NCBI GenBank assembly: GCA_009617715.1
Contig: VTFK01000004.1
Span: 1,178,001 to 1,242,000 of the forward strand
Direction of reading: 5' to 3'
Length of the DNA stretch: 64,000 bases
Source of the DNA: Plectrocnemia conspersa
Taxonomy: Eukaryota > Arthropoda > Insecta > Trichoptera > Polycentropodidae
A program made the translations under genes and the position numbers. The stretch's first letter is position 1. Every line of letters begins with the position of its first letter. The notes beneath the pieces are model-generated. The model was not told the DNA's origin. It searched no databases and worked only from the letters and a program-made list of their open reading frames with translations. Of this stretch, positions 47,841-58,984 are shown one piece after another.

Positions 47841-48409
47841 GAGCGAATATTCTAGGAAATGAAATACACAATAAAATAATACAGTTGTTGAGACTAGACC
47901 CGGAATTGAGAATTTGTAAATAAAACGAATGCAATTTCGAGCCATGTATGAAGGATGAAAAGAGTAGAGAAAACCGCCAACCCTTTTAGAGTTGCAACTT
48001 TATGCCATATGATGAAGAGAGGTATCTTATGTTTTCATTTTGTACATGTGCTTAAATTTCAGGATTAGTACACTCAAAGTGTATAAAATAGTGCTTTTGA
48101 TTTCATAAAATATGTACAAAAACTTGACTTACAATATTATTTATATAACGACTTTAATTTTTTGAAAGCCATTTTTGAAGCAACTGTGATTTGAATTGTT
48201 AAAAAATTGCTTAATTTAACTATTAATGTGTATACTTATCAAGTATTCTTATAATTTTTAATAATTTTAAATTGAATTATTAAACAGTATTAGCAATTAT
48301 ATTTAATTATTAACTAGATTTAGATACATAGCCTCAATACATTTTTTTATTAGGTTTAGAGTTACAACCCTGCGAAAGCGAATTGCACATCACTGTAAAT
48401 TTAAAGCAT

Positions 48410-48720
48410 ACTCCTGATTTATTTCCTAGAAACAATTAAGTCAAATTTGGAACATCAAAAGCAGGCACACTTTCAAAGAAATTAATAATCTTTTATCATT
48501 GAGGCGACATCGATAATAGATCATTGGCGCTATTAATCCCACAATTGGATATCGAAATAATTTACTGTGCCCTGCGGGTGTGCTGTGGGATTTAACACAT
48601 CCACTTAACCGGGATAATAGGGATGTTAAGTGGCTATTAAACAGACTTATACACACACAACCTATTCTCATTATCGACTGAATGATGTTGCAACAGTATG
48701 CGAATCAGCATTAAAACTGG
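48410..48720. other. Moderately GC-elevated island
   Basis: Raised G+C with a near-palindrome, ACATCCACTTAACCGGGATA then ATAGGGATGTTAAGTGG (near 48597-48632), whose outer parts CACTTAAC and GTTAAGTG pair. The 76-codon minus frame has no recognisable domain. Confidence 0.3.
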
Positions 48721-51120
48721 ACACTATCAAGTGTAATTACATTTGAAACTGATCTACGAAATTAGTGTTATTGAATTATTATTATTGAATTGAAAAGTGT
48801 CTTATTTTAAAAAAATATTAAAACACTGTTTTGGGAAAAAAATTAAAATTAACTATTACTTTAAAATTTAAAAAAATATGTATTTAATATTAAACACTGG
48901 AATATACTACATTTTAAGAATAAATTATAAAAAAAGTAATGTTAAAATCCTTTAATAAAGTTTTAGAAACTTTTGAAGACTTTGATTTAATAAAAGTTAT
49001 TATTTAACTAAGGCCAAATTCTTTAGAAATTATGAATGTTATCAAAGGCTATCGAACGATGGAGCGCCGCATAAATTATTAAGTAAAAATCAATTTGTAA
49101 GAAGATCCGTACATGTTTTTATAAAGAGGCTTTCTTCTTATTAATATAATAATTAATTGGCGCTTCGAAGAATCGGCAATTAAATCCATGTCAAAAAGTC
49201 AAAGTTTCACGGTTAACTTTCGTAACTTTGGCAATTAGATCATGAAGTTTTATAACCTGGAATAAGTAAAAATATATAGTCCGAAAGTGATTTCATTATT
49301 AATTTAATAATATATTATTTTAGTGATGTATGTATATTTTTTTTCAAAGAAGCTTATAATATACATTATTTGGCAAAAATATATTATTTTTTATTATTTT
49401 ATTTGAGCTAATTTGTTTTTTTTTACAATCATAAATTATTTAATTTTTTTTGCCATTTCTATAGTTGATCGTAACGATTAAATAATGCATATTATTTATT
49501 TGGTATTTAAAAGCATAATAAAAAATAAGCGGTTAGAAAGGTGAAGCACCGATCCCGACCGCGCGCTTTTTGTCCTTTAGCCCTCTTTTCTGGTTTTTAC
49601 TATATTGCCTAAAACTTTCCTAATACAATTAATACCATTTTTATTTATATATATATATATAATTGTTTCATTGTTTTTGGGATAAAAACATTGTATTTTT
49701 GTTATAATACAATTATTTATACAACTAAATTATTGATCAAAAATGCTTTATTCACACGTATGGTCTTTTGCTAATAATTTTCCAATAAATTAATTTATTG
49801 TTTCAATTATAATATATATAGTTTATAATATTTAATTATAAAATGTGATTCAACCTGAAAATAATTGTAAATAAGATAAATTCGTTTAAATTTATTTAAG
49901 TGAAATTACTTTACTTTTAAAATTTATTATATAATATTAAAATTAATATATACATTTATTTACCGATAATTCGCTACAACACAATCAATAACTTAGAATT
50001 AAAATTTTTTTTAAGGGATTTTTGAAGAGAATCTAAATAGCTGCTATTTATTATCAAACATATTACCAAATTCCTTTACACAATGATTTTATAATGTGAA
50101 ATATTTATCTGAAATTTTTTTGTATAAAAAAAAATTTCAGATAAATTTTATTATAAATATTAGGCTTACGATTTTTCAAATCTATCATGGTTATTATTAT
50201 GTCAATGTAAATGTGTTGTTCTTTTTATAGAAATATATCGAATAATTTAACTTCAAACACATTCTGAAATAATTAATTAATAAAAAATATCATTTAATTG
50301 CAAATATAATAGCCAAAAAGTGTGTTTAACTTTCGATTTTATGTATCGATGATATCGACATTAAATAATTAGGCAAATTTTGTTATACTATTTTATATGG
50401 TGCAAAATGTGTTAATTTTAATAAAGAGCAATTAATCATAAAAAATGCGATACAAAAATCAATGATTGTTTTTAGAACTACACTTAAAAAAATATTTTAT
50501 TGGTTAATAATAAATTCACAAAGCAACAATTTTAAGGTTAACCATATAATATTTACAAAGGTATGTGTGTTCTTAGTTATTTGATAATCTCGATAACATT
50601 ATTCTTATCGTATAGAAATAACACTTTCAACCTACATACATATGTCAGTAGTATTGCTTTTGTTAGTGTGTGTTGTACTACATTTTCGGTTTAAAATTAA
50701 CGGAGCGTCGAGTTATTCTAGTAGCCTTGTACATAAATTCGTAAGCCGATGAAATATTTATCGGATAACAAGAACTCGACTTGGTTCAACTCATCAAACT
50801 AAAAGCCATCATCCAAAGTTCGTTTCTTCATTAGATTTACAGATTCTTGTCTGAGTCTCCATGTGCCTTGACACTTTCAAATTAAATTTAGAACACATTA
50901 CACGGAATTTGTAATCACAAGTAAACACATTTCAGGTGTAGCTAATCTCGAATAATTGCGAATTAGTTGAAAGTTAATTTTTGGATCGCTCAGACACAAA
51001 AGGTTAAATTTAATTAATAAGGGTGCGATAAAAACAGAACGTCGTATCATTAACATGATATTTTAAATAAGGTTTATTTTCAAATGTAAGGAGAGCTAAT
51101 TTTATTTAAGTAGCGTATAA
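48720..51120. other. Long A/T-rich stretch with one hairpin
   Basis: A/T-rich apart from a small G+C patch at about 49540-49580 (CACCGATCCCGACCGCGCGC) and a (TA)n run at 49645-49662. The hairpin at 50103 is annotated separately. Weaker G+C rises at 50690-50900 have no frame. Confidence 0.45.
50103..50146. repeat. Perfect 19-bp hairpin
   Basis: ATTTATCTGAAATTTTTTT at 50103-50121 pairs exactly with its reverse complement ending at 50146, around a short loop of GTAT plus two A. A/T-rich; it may be a replication-slippage or foldback product. Confidence 0.85.
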
Positions 51121-51171
51121 ATTGATCTATGTTATTTATGTTATTAAATTGTTTTTTTTTCTCTTTCGCAG

Positions 51172-51255
51172 GTAATGTGATATTTTTTCATTCTCATCTG
51201 GATAAGTGGGTTTTTCATTGGTGTAATGAAGCTAAGTCGAAAATTAACGATAAGG
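51172..51255 (+). CDS. Candidate internal coding exon, 84 bp, phase 1-1
   Basis: A strong acceptor (G then nine or more T, CTCTTTCGCAG) ends at 51171 and a good donor, G|GTAAGG, follows 51255. Between them only one phase is open: two bases, then 27 codons, then one base. The peptide begins NVIFFHSHLDKWVFHWCNEA and ends SKINDK. His, Trp and Cys are unusual for translated A/T-rich intron. Entering and leaving in phase 1 lets the exon be included or skipped without frameshift. I do not recognise the protein. No partner exon was found within the window, so flanking introns would be at least several kilobases. Chance occurrence is possible but less likely than for any other splice pair seen here. 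Confidence 0.42.
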
Positions 51256-52440
51256 GTAAGGTTCAAACTTATATATTATATACTTATAGATATATTTTAT
51301 CTTATTAAATTATAATATGTAATTTAACCGTATAATAATTGTATATTAGATTGATTAGATAAATTCGCGAAAATTTATTATAGTGAAATTATTTAAATTT
51401 AGCAATAAATTTTAAGCATAGCTGATTATAGTTTAAAGATTTAATTGAACGATTTTAATTATTGAACTAATTATTTTTTATAATTAGTACTAGTAATATC
51501 ACAAGTTTTTATTTTCTGTACATTAAATGTGCTTTTTAATACATCTAAAAAATATTTTTTATTAGGTTTTAATAAATTAAAAATTAATTAGGATTTTTTT
51601 TGTAATGATTAATTTCAGAGCATATATAAATATATAAATGGTCGCGCGAGTCTCTGTATTTGTGATGTTATTTATAAAATAAAAATGTATATATAGAAAA
51701 CTGGGAAATTAATCTTAATCAAACAGTAATTGAATTTGATGTCAAAGTAATCAAAGAATCAAGTACCTTATCAAAATATAATTAAAACAACAACAATGGT
51801 TAATTTGTTTTTAATCTTTATTTGGTAATGCTGATGTAATTACTTAACTCTTAGTGTATCTAATAAATTATTATATAGGTGTTTAATTATAATTATATAT
51901 ATATTTCATATGTTAAGTTATATACTTATGCATTATATTTGTGTGAATTAATGTAGAATTTTTCTTATGAATATTGTTTTTTGTTTTTACAAATATATGC
52001 TTAAAAGTGGAGCTAAAAATAAGCTAGGTGCATATTTATTTGATATTTAAAATAAAAAAAAAATAATCTAGAAAATCGATATTTTTTTAAAAACTTTTTG
52101 AGAAATATAAATGTGGCAATATAAAACACACAGACTATAAATATAATATGCTGTAATGTAACTTTATTATTAACAGGTTTCTATAACAGTGAATAGTTTT
52201 GTACTCTGAAATAAAAATAGGTATATTTTATTTAAAAATTAAATAAAAATATGTAAGCCCTCCTAAAAAAATTAGGTTTTTCTCAGTGGTATTTAAATAT
52301 TTATTATTTTTAATCAGCTATCTAAATAATACTTGATGTTAATGGAAAATACTCGTTAGGATGTTTATATATTTGTTATTAATTTGTGGATCTAAAGAAG
52401 CTGGCACATGACATTCTTTTATTATTTTCAATATAATATT
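51256..52440. other. A/T-rich stretch, no feature seen
   Basis: Poly-A/T-rich sequence following the candidate exon; no frame, island or repeat match. Consistent with intron. Confidence 0.45.
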
Positions 52441-52830
52441 GGACCACTTTCTTCGAAAGCAAGCCCATTATACCCGGGTATTCGTTAAATTGAATCGAAT
52501 TGTGCAAATCTGGTAACCCGGCAAAGTTAAATTGTTACAATAAACATCGCCAGGGAACCGCTGAAATTTAATTAAGGCCGCTATATAGAGCGCGCTCGCG
52601 AAACGGTGTTCTCGTTTCTTGTGTGTTTTGTCTAGGAGTTTCCCCTGCACGAACACGTGTAAATTAATGTCAGTAATTAATAAGCGAAGTCAAAGAAATT
52701 CTCGGTTTCGATTTTCTTGGTTCAACTTTTGAGATGTGCCTTCAATTTCGAAACGAGGTGTTGTGAAACTTTAATTCGACTTGCGGAAGAAAAGGTCGTA
52801 AAGTGGAGCGAAACGATATGAGTACGTGTT
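52440..52830. other. GC-elevated island, candidate regulatory DNA
   Basis: CpG-bearing block with GAGCGCGCTCGCG near 52588 (palindromic GAGCGCGCTC) and a CACGTG in GAACACGTGTAAATT near 52650. A 62-codon minus frame has no domain. Confidence 0.32.
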
Positions 52831-53818
52831 TGATTTTACAGGAGTATTTAACTGGAAAGCTTTTAGGAAATTTATGATTTGCGTCGTAAATCTGTTAATT
52901 TTTAACAGCAATCTGTTAATGGTTCAGATTGAATTATAATTTTATTGACACAGCATGAACCTTAAAAATGTATAGTAATAATTTTTAGATATAAAAATAT
53001 GACTGGAATTTTGGAAGTTCTAATGATTTTATTTATTAATTAAAAGTACTATATAGCAAAGACTAGTTACAGATATATGGTACGATAAGTTAATTCAATC
53101 GCATAAAATAAAATAAAATCAATTTTGACCTTGCATTTAATATATTTAAAAAAATATTTTAGTCCAGAAAATTTTGGTATTGCCTAAATATATTCCATTA
53201 GCGACCATTAAAATATTTATTGAAATAAGCGCATTGATCTTTAAAAAAAAAATCTCGCAATACGCGTTAAAAGCGCAATAAACAAAATGCCATTAGTCTG
53301 TACAATCCGTCGGGTTCTGTTGTTATAATGTTATGTATATACCATACATACCGCATATATATTCTAAGGGATTAATTATTAAAAAATCATAATGGCTATA
53401 CCTTTCAGCAGATTAAGTCACAAAATATTCGTCATAAATATAAAATTATTCAAAAAATGACAAAACTGTGAATTTGAGTATGCCCTCAAATCGGCCATTA
53501 TTAATTGAATCTAATGGTCAATGGCAATGTATTTAAAAAAAACTCGCTACATTTTTGTATTTTGTCGTCAGACCAAAAATGGGGTGAACAACGTAATCTT
53601 CTATAAAGGAGGTCAATAATATAAAAATGCGGGTAACCAAACACCTCAGAGATTTTCTCAAAGGCATATCTACTAGTATTTAAACTTAAACTTCCACTTT
53701 AAAGTGTGAGGCATCAGTTCCTTAAGAGCTATTTAGTTTGGAGAGCAACCAAGAAAAAGCCGACCTAACAGATCAGCGAAGATCGTAGTAGCCACAGCTT
53801 ATCTCTTCGCATCTATTG
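52830..53818. other. A/T-rich stretch with one dispersed motif
   Basis: Apart from the family-3 motif at 53262 and a slightly G+C-richer patch before the hAT element (53700-53818), nothing is recognised. Confidence 0.4.
53262..53286 (+). repeat. Dispersed repeat family 3, copy 2
   Basis: The 25-base segment starting ACGCGTTAAAAGCGCAATAA is identical, on the opposite strand, to 56366-56390. Both are preceded by AT and followed by A and then ATG within two bases. Confidence 0.75.
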
Positions 53819-53826
53819 CTTTAGTT

Positions 53827-54500
53827 CAGTTGTGGGTAATCTTTCTATTTCTAAAGGCCGCATTCATTTATCTGATAAGGCCGCACTCAAGAAAACGTTG
53901 ATACCCCCCCCCACCAAATAAATATTTTTATTTAAAAAATCACAAAATTGTAAATTGATATTTATTGTTAAAAAAACAGTACTGAAAATCACAGAAATGT
54001 TATCATATTAAATATTCTTTTAATGTATGAAATATTTTTACTTTAAGAGTTCAATCCAATCCAATTTATTCTTATTTTTATCTCAATTTTTTAAACTCCC
54101 TCTCGTCATCCAGCCACGTATCTACAAGTATATGCATAATGGCTGATTTGTGTCTGTCTTCTGTTAAGAAGCATTTGAATATTTGCTTGAAGCATAGACG
54201 TTTGCAGTTTCAGTTGATCTTCTAAATGTGTGTCAGTTATCTGTGATCGTAATTCTGTCTTTATTTGCGTTATGTATGAAAGCATACCTGAGTTTTCGAC
54301 TGTCGCACATACCATAGGTTGATTACGACATTTTTTTAAAAAGATTTTGTATAATTCTTTAATCAAAGAAAATATATTGAATTATGAAATTGTGTATTAA
54401 TTTTATTTATAAAACAAAGCAAATAAATTAATTCTGGCATCAGTCTAAAAAAGCCAAAAGACCACATGTGGCCTTAAAGGTCGCAGGTTTGTCACTTTTG
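53827..54500 (-). mobile_element. Internally deleted hAT transposon with terminal repeats
   Basis: The left end CAGTTGTGGGTAATC...AAAGGCCGCATTC and the inverted right end CAAAAGTGACAAACC...AAGGCCACATGTGG form imperfect terminal inverted repeats of the CAGxGGTGGGCAA...GGCCGCA hAT type. The flanks are CTTTAGTT and GTCTAGTT (6 of 8 matching), fitting an 8-bp hAT target duplication. Inside, a minus-strand frame of 86 codons (54366-54106) reads IKTELRSQITDTHLEDQLKL, then NRRQTQISH. This is the conserved hAT C-terminus (IKSxLRxxLTDEHLxDxLRI...KxxQxSH) of the GTF2IRD2/ZBED5-like group. The rest of the transposase is deleted, so the element is nonautonomous. Confidence 0.85.
54106..54366 (-). pseudogene. 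hAT transposase C-terminal remnant, 86 codons
   Basis: This uninterrupted frame covers the transposase C-terminus: the RSQITDTHLEDQLKLQTS dimerisation-region block at about residues 41-58, then ANIQMLLNRRQTQISH. The ATG is probably internal to the ancestral protein. The N-terminal zinc finger, catalytic core and most of the protein are missing, so it cannot transpose itself. Its openness compared with the ruined copies elsewhere suggests a younger insertion. Confidence 0.72.
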
Positions 54501-54509
54501 GTCTAGTTT

Positions 54510-55380
54510 AACATCCGAATTTAACCACCTACAAACGCACCTACAATAAACATTTCTTAATTGTTGCTTAATAAAAAAATAGCCTTAGCAAAAATAAACA
54601 CCCTGGTCTGTAGAAAAATAGTTCATTGTTCAAAGATTAATGTTGTGTGGAAATGTTTAAAGTATATTATATTTATAATAAAGTAAATATACAATATTTG
54701 CATACATATATTGCTTTTTAATATATTTTGAAAGTGGCCCCTGTAATTGATTTTTACGAGTACCAATGGGTTAAAATCTAAGGATACTTATTTATTTTGA
54801 TTTTTTTAATTCGGAAAATTATTTTTATAAATAGTATTTATTATTTTATAAGTAGCAAATGTTAAAAAATAGTATCAAGTTTTCAACATGAGTAGCAAAT
54901 ATTAAATATAAATATTATTTTATTATTATTTAAAATAATATTCCGCTTATATGATATTAAGCAATATTATGTGAAAGTTGCATTTTTTAATATACTTTAA
55001 TATATTCTTAAATTTTTATTTACGGACTATTTGATATTCTAAGGTTGCATAAGCTATATACATATTTTTAGGAAAATTAAAATATATATGGGCATTGCTA
55101 CGTTAACATTTTTTTATTAAACAAGGCAGTTATCGTTTATAACCATATAAACGATACTTGTTAATTTAATGATTTTTTTCTTTGAATCGTGTGCTTACTA
55201 ATTATTTTACCATATATCTTATTGCAGACTGCATTAATCCGCACGAATGGGCTTAAGCTATAATTATTGAAATTCGTCTTTGCACTGATGGCATTACATA
55301 TATATGTATGTATATATAATATATGTATTAACCCTTTGCAATAAATTATATCGGGTATTAAACACAATATTACATTGTCG
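54510..55380. other. A/T-rich stretch, no feature seen
   Basis: A/T-rich, with ACATATATATGTATGTATATA-type alternating runs near 55295-55325. No gene or repeat match. Confidence 0.45.
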
Positions 55381-55640
55381 CATAATTTGTACTCGACCTG
55401 AAGAGGCGCTCGCGTTGCTAGGATTCGCTTTAATTAATTTTCATGGGAAATTAACGGTCGCGAGTTTGCGGCGGAAGGATTAAAAATAACAATTTGGGAT
55501 AATCCTGGACGCGGCTCAAAACGTTCAGTATTATAACTTATATGCGTTAGAGTGTATTGTAAAATAATTACCCGTGAGCGAGGTCGGCTCAAAAAAGATG
55601 AAAAACGACGGTTAAAAGCGGCCGTCAGTTATATTTAACC
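55380..55640. other. GC-elevated island, candidate regulatory DNA
   Basis: CpG-bearing block (GAGGCGCTCGCGTTGCTAG; GCGAGTTTGCGGCGGAAGG) with a TTTAATTAATTTTCATGG homeodomain-type site. No frame. Confidence 0.32.
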
Positions 55641-56101
55641 GGAATATATGAAGCAATTAATGGGCATAAATAATTTTATCTAATAATTAAATTTAAAATA
55701 TAAAAATATTTAAAGTTAATTTATTATTATATTCTTTGGATCAAGTACGGTTTAAAATTAGGGGATGCTATATGATAAATTATACATAGTATTAATACAT
55801 TATTCAATTGCGAAAAACTAAATATTAGATATATATTGACCAATGCATTCCAAGTCTTCCAAAATACTCGAAATGTATTATATACTTAACCAGTACTTGA
55901 GAAACAATTTATTTTTAAATAACATATATTATTCTTTGTAAACAGCACAATAACTTTTAAAATACTGCTTGAATTGGCCTAGATCAATATTAGAAAATTC
56001 ATTTTTATTTATTGAAAAATTACTTTTTGATGTGCAACACTTTTTTTGTTACGTACAGTTTGTGTATAAACTATAAATACGGGATTTGAATTAGCTTAAC
56101 A

Positions 56102-56187
56102 TCTGGATTTTAAACATCGTAGCTGGACCAGGGTTAACGTGAAGAGGGAAGCGGCTGCTTCATTGGTTTGCTCGATAGAAGCTTGAT
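56102..56187 (-). repeat. Dispersed repeat family 4, inverted copy
   Basis: On the minus strand this matches 63608-63695 (plus): CTTCCCTCTTCACGTTAAC, CCAGCTACGATGT and AAAATCCAGA-type blocks correspond in order. The ATG in this copy (56117-56115) opens only 8 codons before a stop, while the other copy opens 41. A family-3 motif lies 180 bases upstream in the same relative order as at 63 kb. Confidence 0.75.
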
Positions 56188-56365
56188 GGTTTGGTTTTTC
56201 TCCGCTTCGTGCGACTAATTCTCGTATGTGTCAACTCAAAGTAATTGATTTAGGAGTGGGATTGAATCTGTTTATTTACATTGATAGATACTTGGCAGCA
56301 CTTTAAGCACATTTTATCACAATCACAAGTGCACTCGTTAGTGAGTCATATTGTCGAATTACATT

Positions 56366-56390
56366 TTTGTTTATTGCGCTTTTAACGCGT
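56366..56390 (-). repeat. Dispersed repeat family 3, copy 3 (inverted)
   Basis: Reverse complement of 53262-53286 over 25 bases without mismatch. Together with the family-4 segment just left of it, it may define one longer element. Confidence 0.75.
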
Positions 56391-56759
56391 ATATGCCATA
56401 AAGTGCTTTTCCTCACATAACTAATAGCTGATTTGAAAAAAATAAAAATGGCAATTATAAGTAAGATGTATATATTTCTGATAGCTCAAAAAATGTTTAT
56501 TAATAAAATAAAACAAGCCCTATGTTCAATTCTACAATATTTTAACCTTTAACAGTTCTAACACATACTAGTCAAATTCCACGGGAAAAAAAATGGGTCT
56601 GATATTTTTTTATCAGAACTCATACATGTGTTTACATATTTTTTAACGCATTTTGCAAATGTTTTAAAAACAAAATTCATGAAAAGCTAACGCCATTTCA
56701 CGGGTACTTACAGCACTAAAGCAAACAAATTTCAAACCTGACCAATCAGCCTTGGGCTT

Positions 56760-57140
56760 CGTATGTTATAAAGTTAACTTTCCACCACCCGCGTACATAC
56801 ATAATTTATACAACACATGGTAAAATTATTATTCATTATGCATCGGATAAAAACGCGCTTGCATTAATACCCCCGGGATAAAACGGGAAATACCCGAGAG
56901 GCTTTGGAAAAATCCCCCCTTCCCACTACTAACACCACCATACAAAGGGGTATTTAACTTTTTTCCCACGACCCGCAAAACTTACACTCTGTTCTTATAA
57001 AGCGATGCATATTTTAACGGCGCGTTAAACTTCTTGGCCGTAATTAGTATTTTTAGTGGTTCATTATCGTTAAAAACTTCACTCTGAGATAATCTACGAG
57101 CTATTTGCGGTTATTTATTAACACTTTGTCCGCCGCTGGA
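56760..57140. other. GC-elevated island, candidate regulatory DNA
   Basis: Holds ACCCCCGGGATAAAACGGG near 56870 and an AATACCCGAGAGGC block. CpG is raised, with no coding frame. Confidence 0.3.
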
Positions 57141-57339
57141 GTGGTTTACTTTGTTTTTTTAATATGAAACATTTAAGTGAGAACTAAAACCACATTATTA
57201 TTGAGAGCCTTTTTAATACAGTAAAGCAAGTAATTAGGTATTTCAACCTAATTTTAAAACCATTTATTATCAAAAAGTAAACTAAGACCATCTTAAATTA
57301 TAAAGTGTTCCAGACGTTATTTATGTCGGTGATAAATGT

Positions 57340-57610
57340 TTTTAATTGAATAGTGTATTTTTGGAATTTGAACCGAAAGTGATCAACTTCGTTGGAAAAG
57401 TTTTGAACGGTTCACAACATATTGTTGACGGTTTTTCGCCATTTTTTTGCGCCTTACGCTACTTGTGCTTCAAAACTGAAAATAAAAAAACTAAGCACTT
57501 AAATATAAAATGCGACTTTAAAAAGTTAAATACAGGGTCATCTTCTGGACCTGTTTTGGCTCCCGATTTGATTTTAAAGAGACACGAAGTCATACTGCTT
57601 CTCTAAAAAA
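57340..57610 (+). other. Unassigned 86-codon open frame
   Basis: A plus-strand frame at 57346-57606 begins MNSVFLEFEPKVINFVGKVL. It lies at the 3' side of the decayed minus-strand hAT element, and its composition is mixed. No domain is recognised. It may be the antisense shadow of transposon sequence; listed because the stretch is otherwise unexplained. Confidence 0.2.
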
Positions 57611-58765
57611 TATTCTTGAACTGATTCTCAGGGCGTCATTATTTCCTATATGTATGAAATCCACCGCAATGAGAAGTTCTTGATATTCACTCTCTATTTC
57701 GTGTTAAAATTGACGCTGTTGGTAATCTTAATTAGCAATTCTATAACTTTTACAATTTATTTTTAAAATGTCTGTGCACGAAGCGCTTCTTCATGGATCA
57801 TACAATGAAATTAGTAGTTATTTGTCTCTCTTAAAATTGAGACAAATTATTTTTTCGTTTTTTACAAATTATTCGTACTTTTTGCCCCGTTAGTTGCAAT
57901 TAACACAATTTTATTTAATTTAGGGTAAATTTTTTTCATGCATTCAGTGACAGCTTTTGCTATTATATATCCTTTTTGCGTGTTAACCCAAAGGTTATTA
58001 TTTAGGTGTTAACTTAAATTGTGTTCTTTATGTAGCAAGACTCATATGCAGCAATTGATAAAGGAGACAATTTTACATCTTCAATTTGTTGCTAGGTCAC
58101 ATACAAAGACATTGTTAAAGATTTAAATTTCACTGTTTTAGCAGATAACGGTAGTTCTTGATGTTTTTTAAAGTTCCGTAAAATACCTTTAGATGCATTG
58201 ATAAAACATTTTTTTTGTATTCACCATCTGTAAATAGTGTTCTCCTCTCTCTTCCTCTTAGCATTATTAGTGAATGGCATCCAGTTATTTATTAAAGAGC
58301 TTTATTTTTTAACATTTTTCTGAACTCTCTAATTGTTTTCTGATATTATGATATTATGTGAAATATAGTTATATTATTTAGGAATATCTTGCACCGTATT
58401 TATTGCATTTAAAAAAACAACATAAAGTTAACAAACAATAAGTTACACTTATATCCGTAGCATTCGCTGTTGAATAAATATGCAGTTATTTACTCGGTTA
58501 AATTGCGCGATCGATATTTATGTACTTTTTATGTAGATCGATTCGAAAATCTAATATTGACCTGACAAGTTGACCAGTTGCCAAGCACTGAATCATAAAA
58601 TACTGTTATTGCATTATCTCTTTAATATTAGTGCAATAAGCTTAAATAAGTATCTTGAAACAATCCCTAGTGTCGCGATAACGTCATAAATTTAATTTAA
58701 AAAAAATGTGAATTTGGCAAAAAAGAGCCGCATGCGGCTCGCGAGCCGTGTTTTACTGACCCCTG
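57600..58765 (-). mobile_element. Decayed hAT transposon (SCAND3/ZBED5-like) with terminal repeat
   Basis: The right end CTGACCCCTG at 58756-58765 is the inverted hAT terminus CAGGGGTCAG. Just inside it is a 16-bp palindrome at 58725-58740 followed by GCGAGCC. The minus strand carries colinear transposase relics: ELPLSAKTV near 58160, SIAAYESCYI (where LALDESTD is expected) near 58060, LIATNGAKS near 57895, and HCMIHEEALRAQ near 57800, matching the family block HCIIHQEALCAK. Stops and frameshifts separate them. The left end was not located; the putative target duplication GTCTATGG follows the right end but its partner is missing. Confidence 0.75.
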
Positions 58766-58984
58766 GTCTATGGCTGTTGCCATCCATCTTTTTATTTGTT
58801 GAATTATATATTGATATGTTTAATTTCAGCTAGGAGAAGCTATTCCGGCTTAATATTTTATGATTTTTATCTTTGTATATTTTTTCATATTGAATTAATT
58901 TGTGTAAAGTTATATTACAATGTATTGTTTTTTAATAATATTTTAACGAATTAGCGTACTTTTTAAGACACGATTAGTGTTTTT

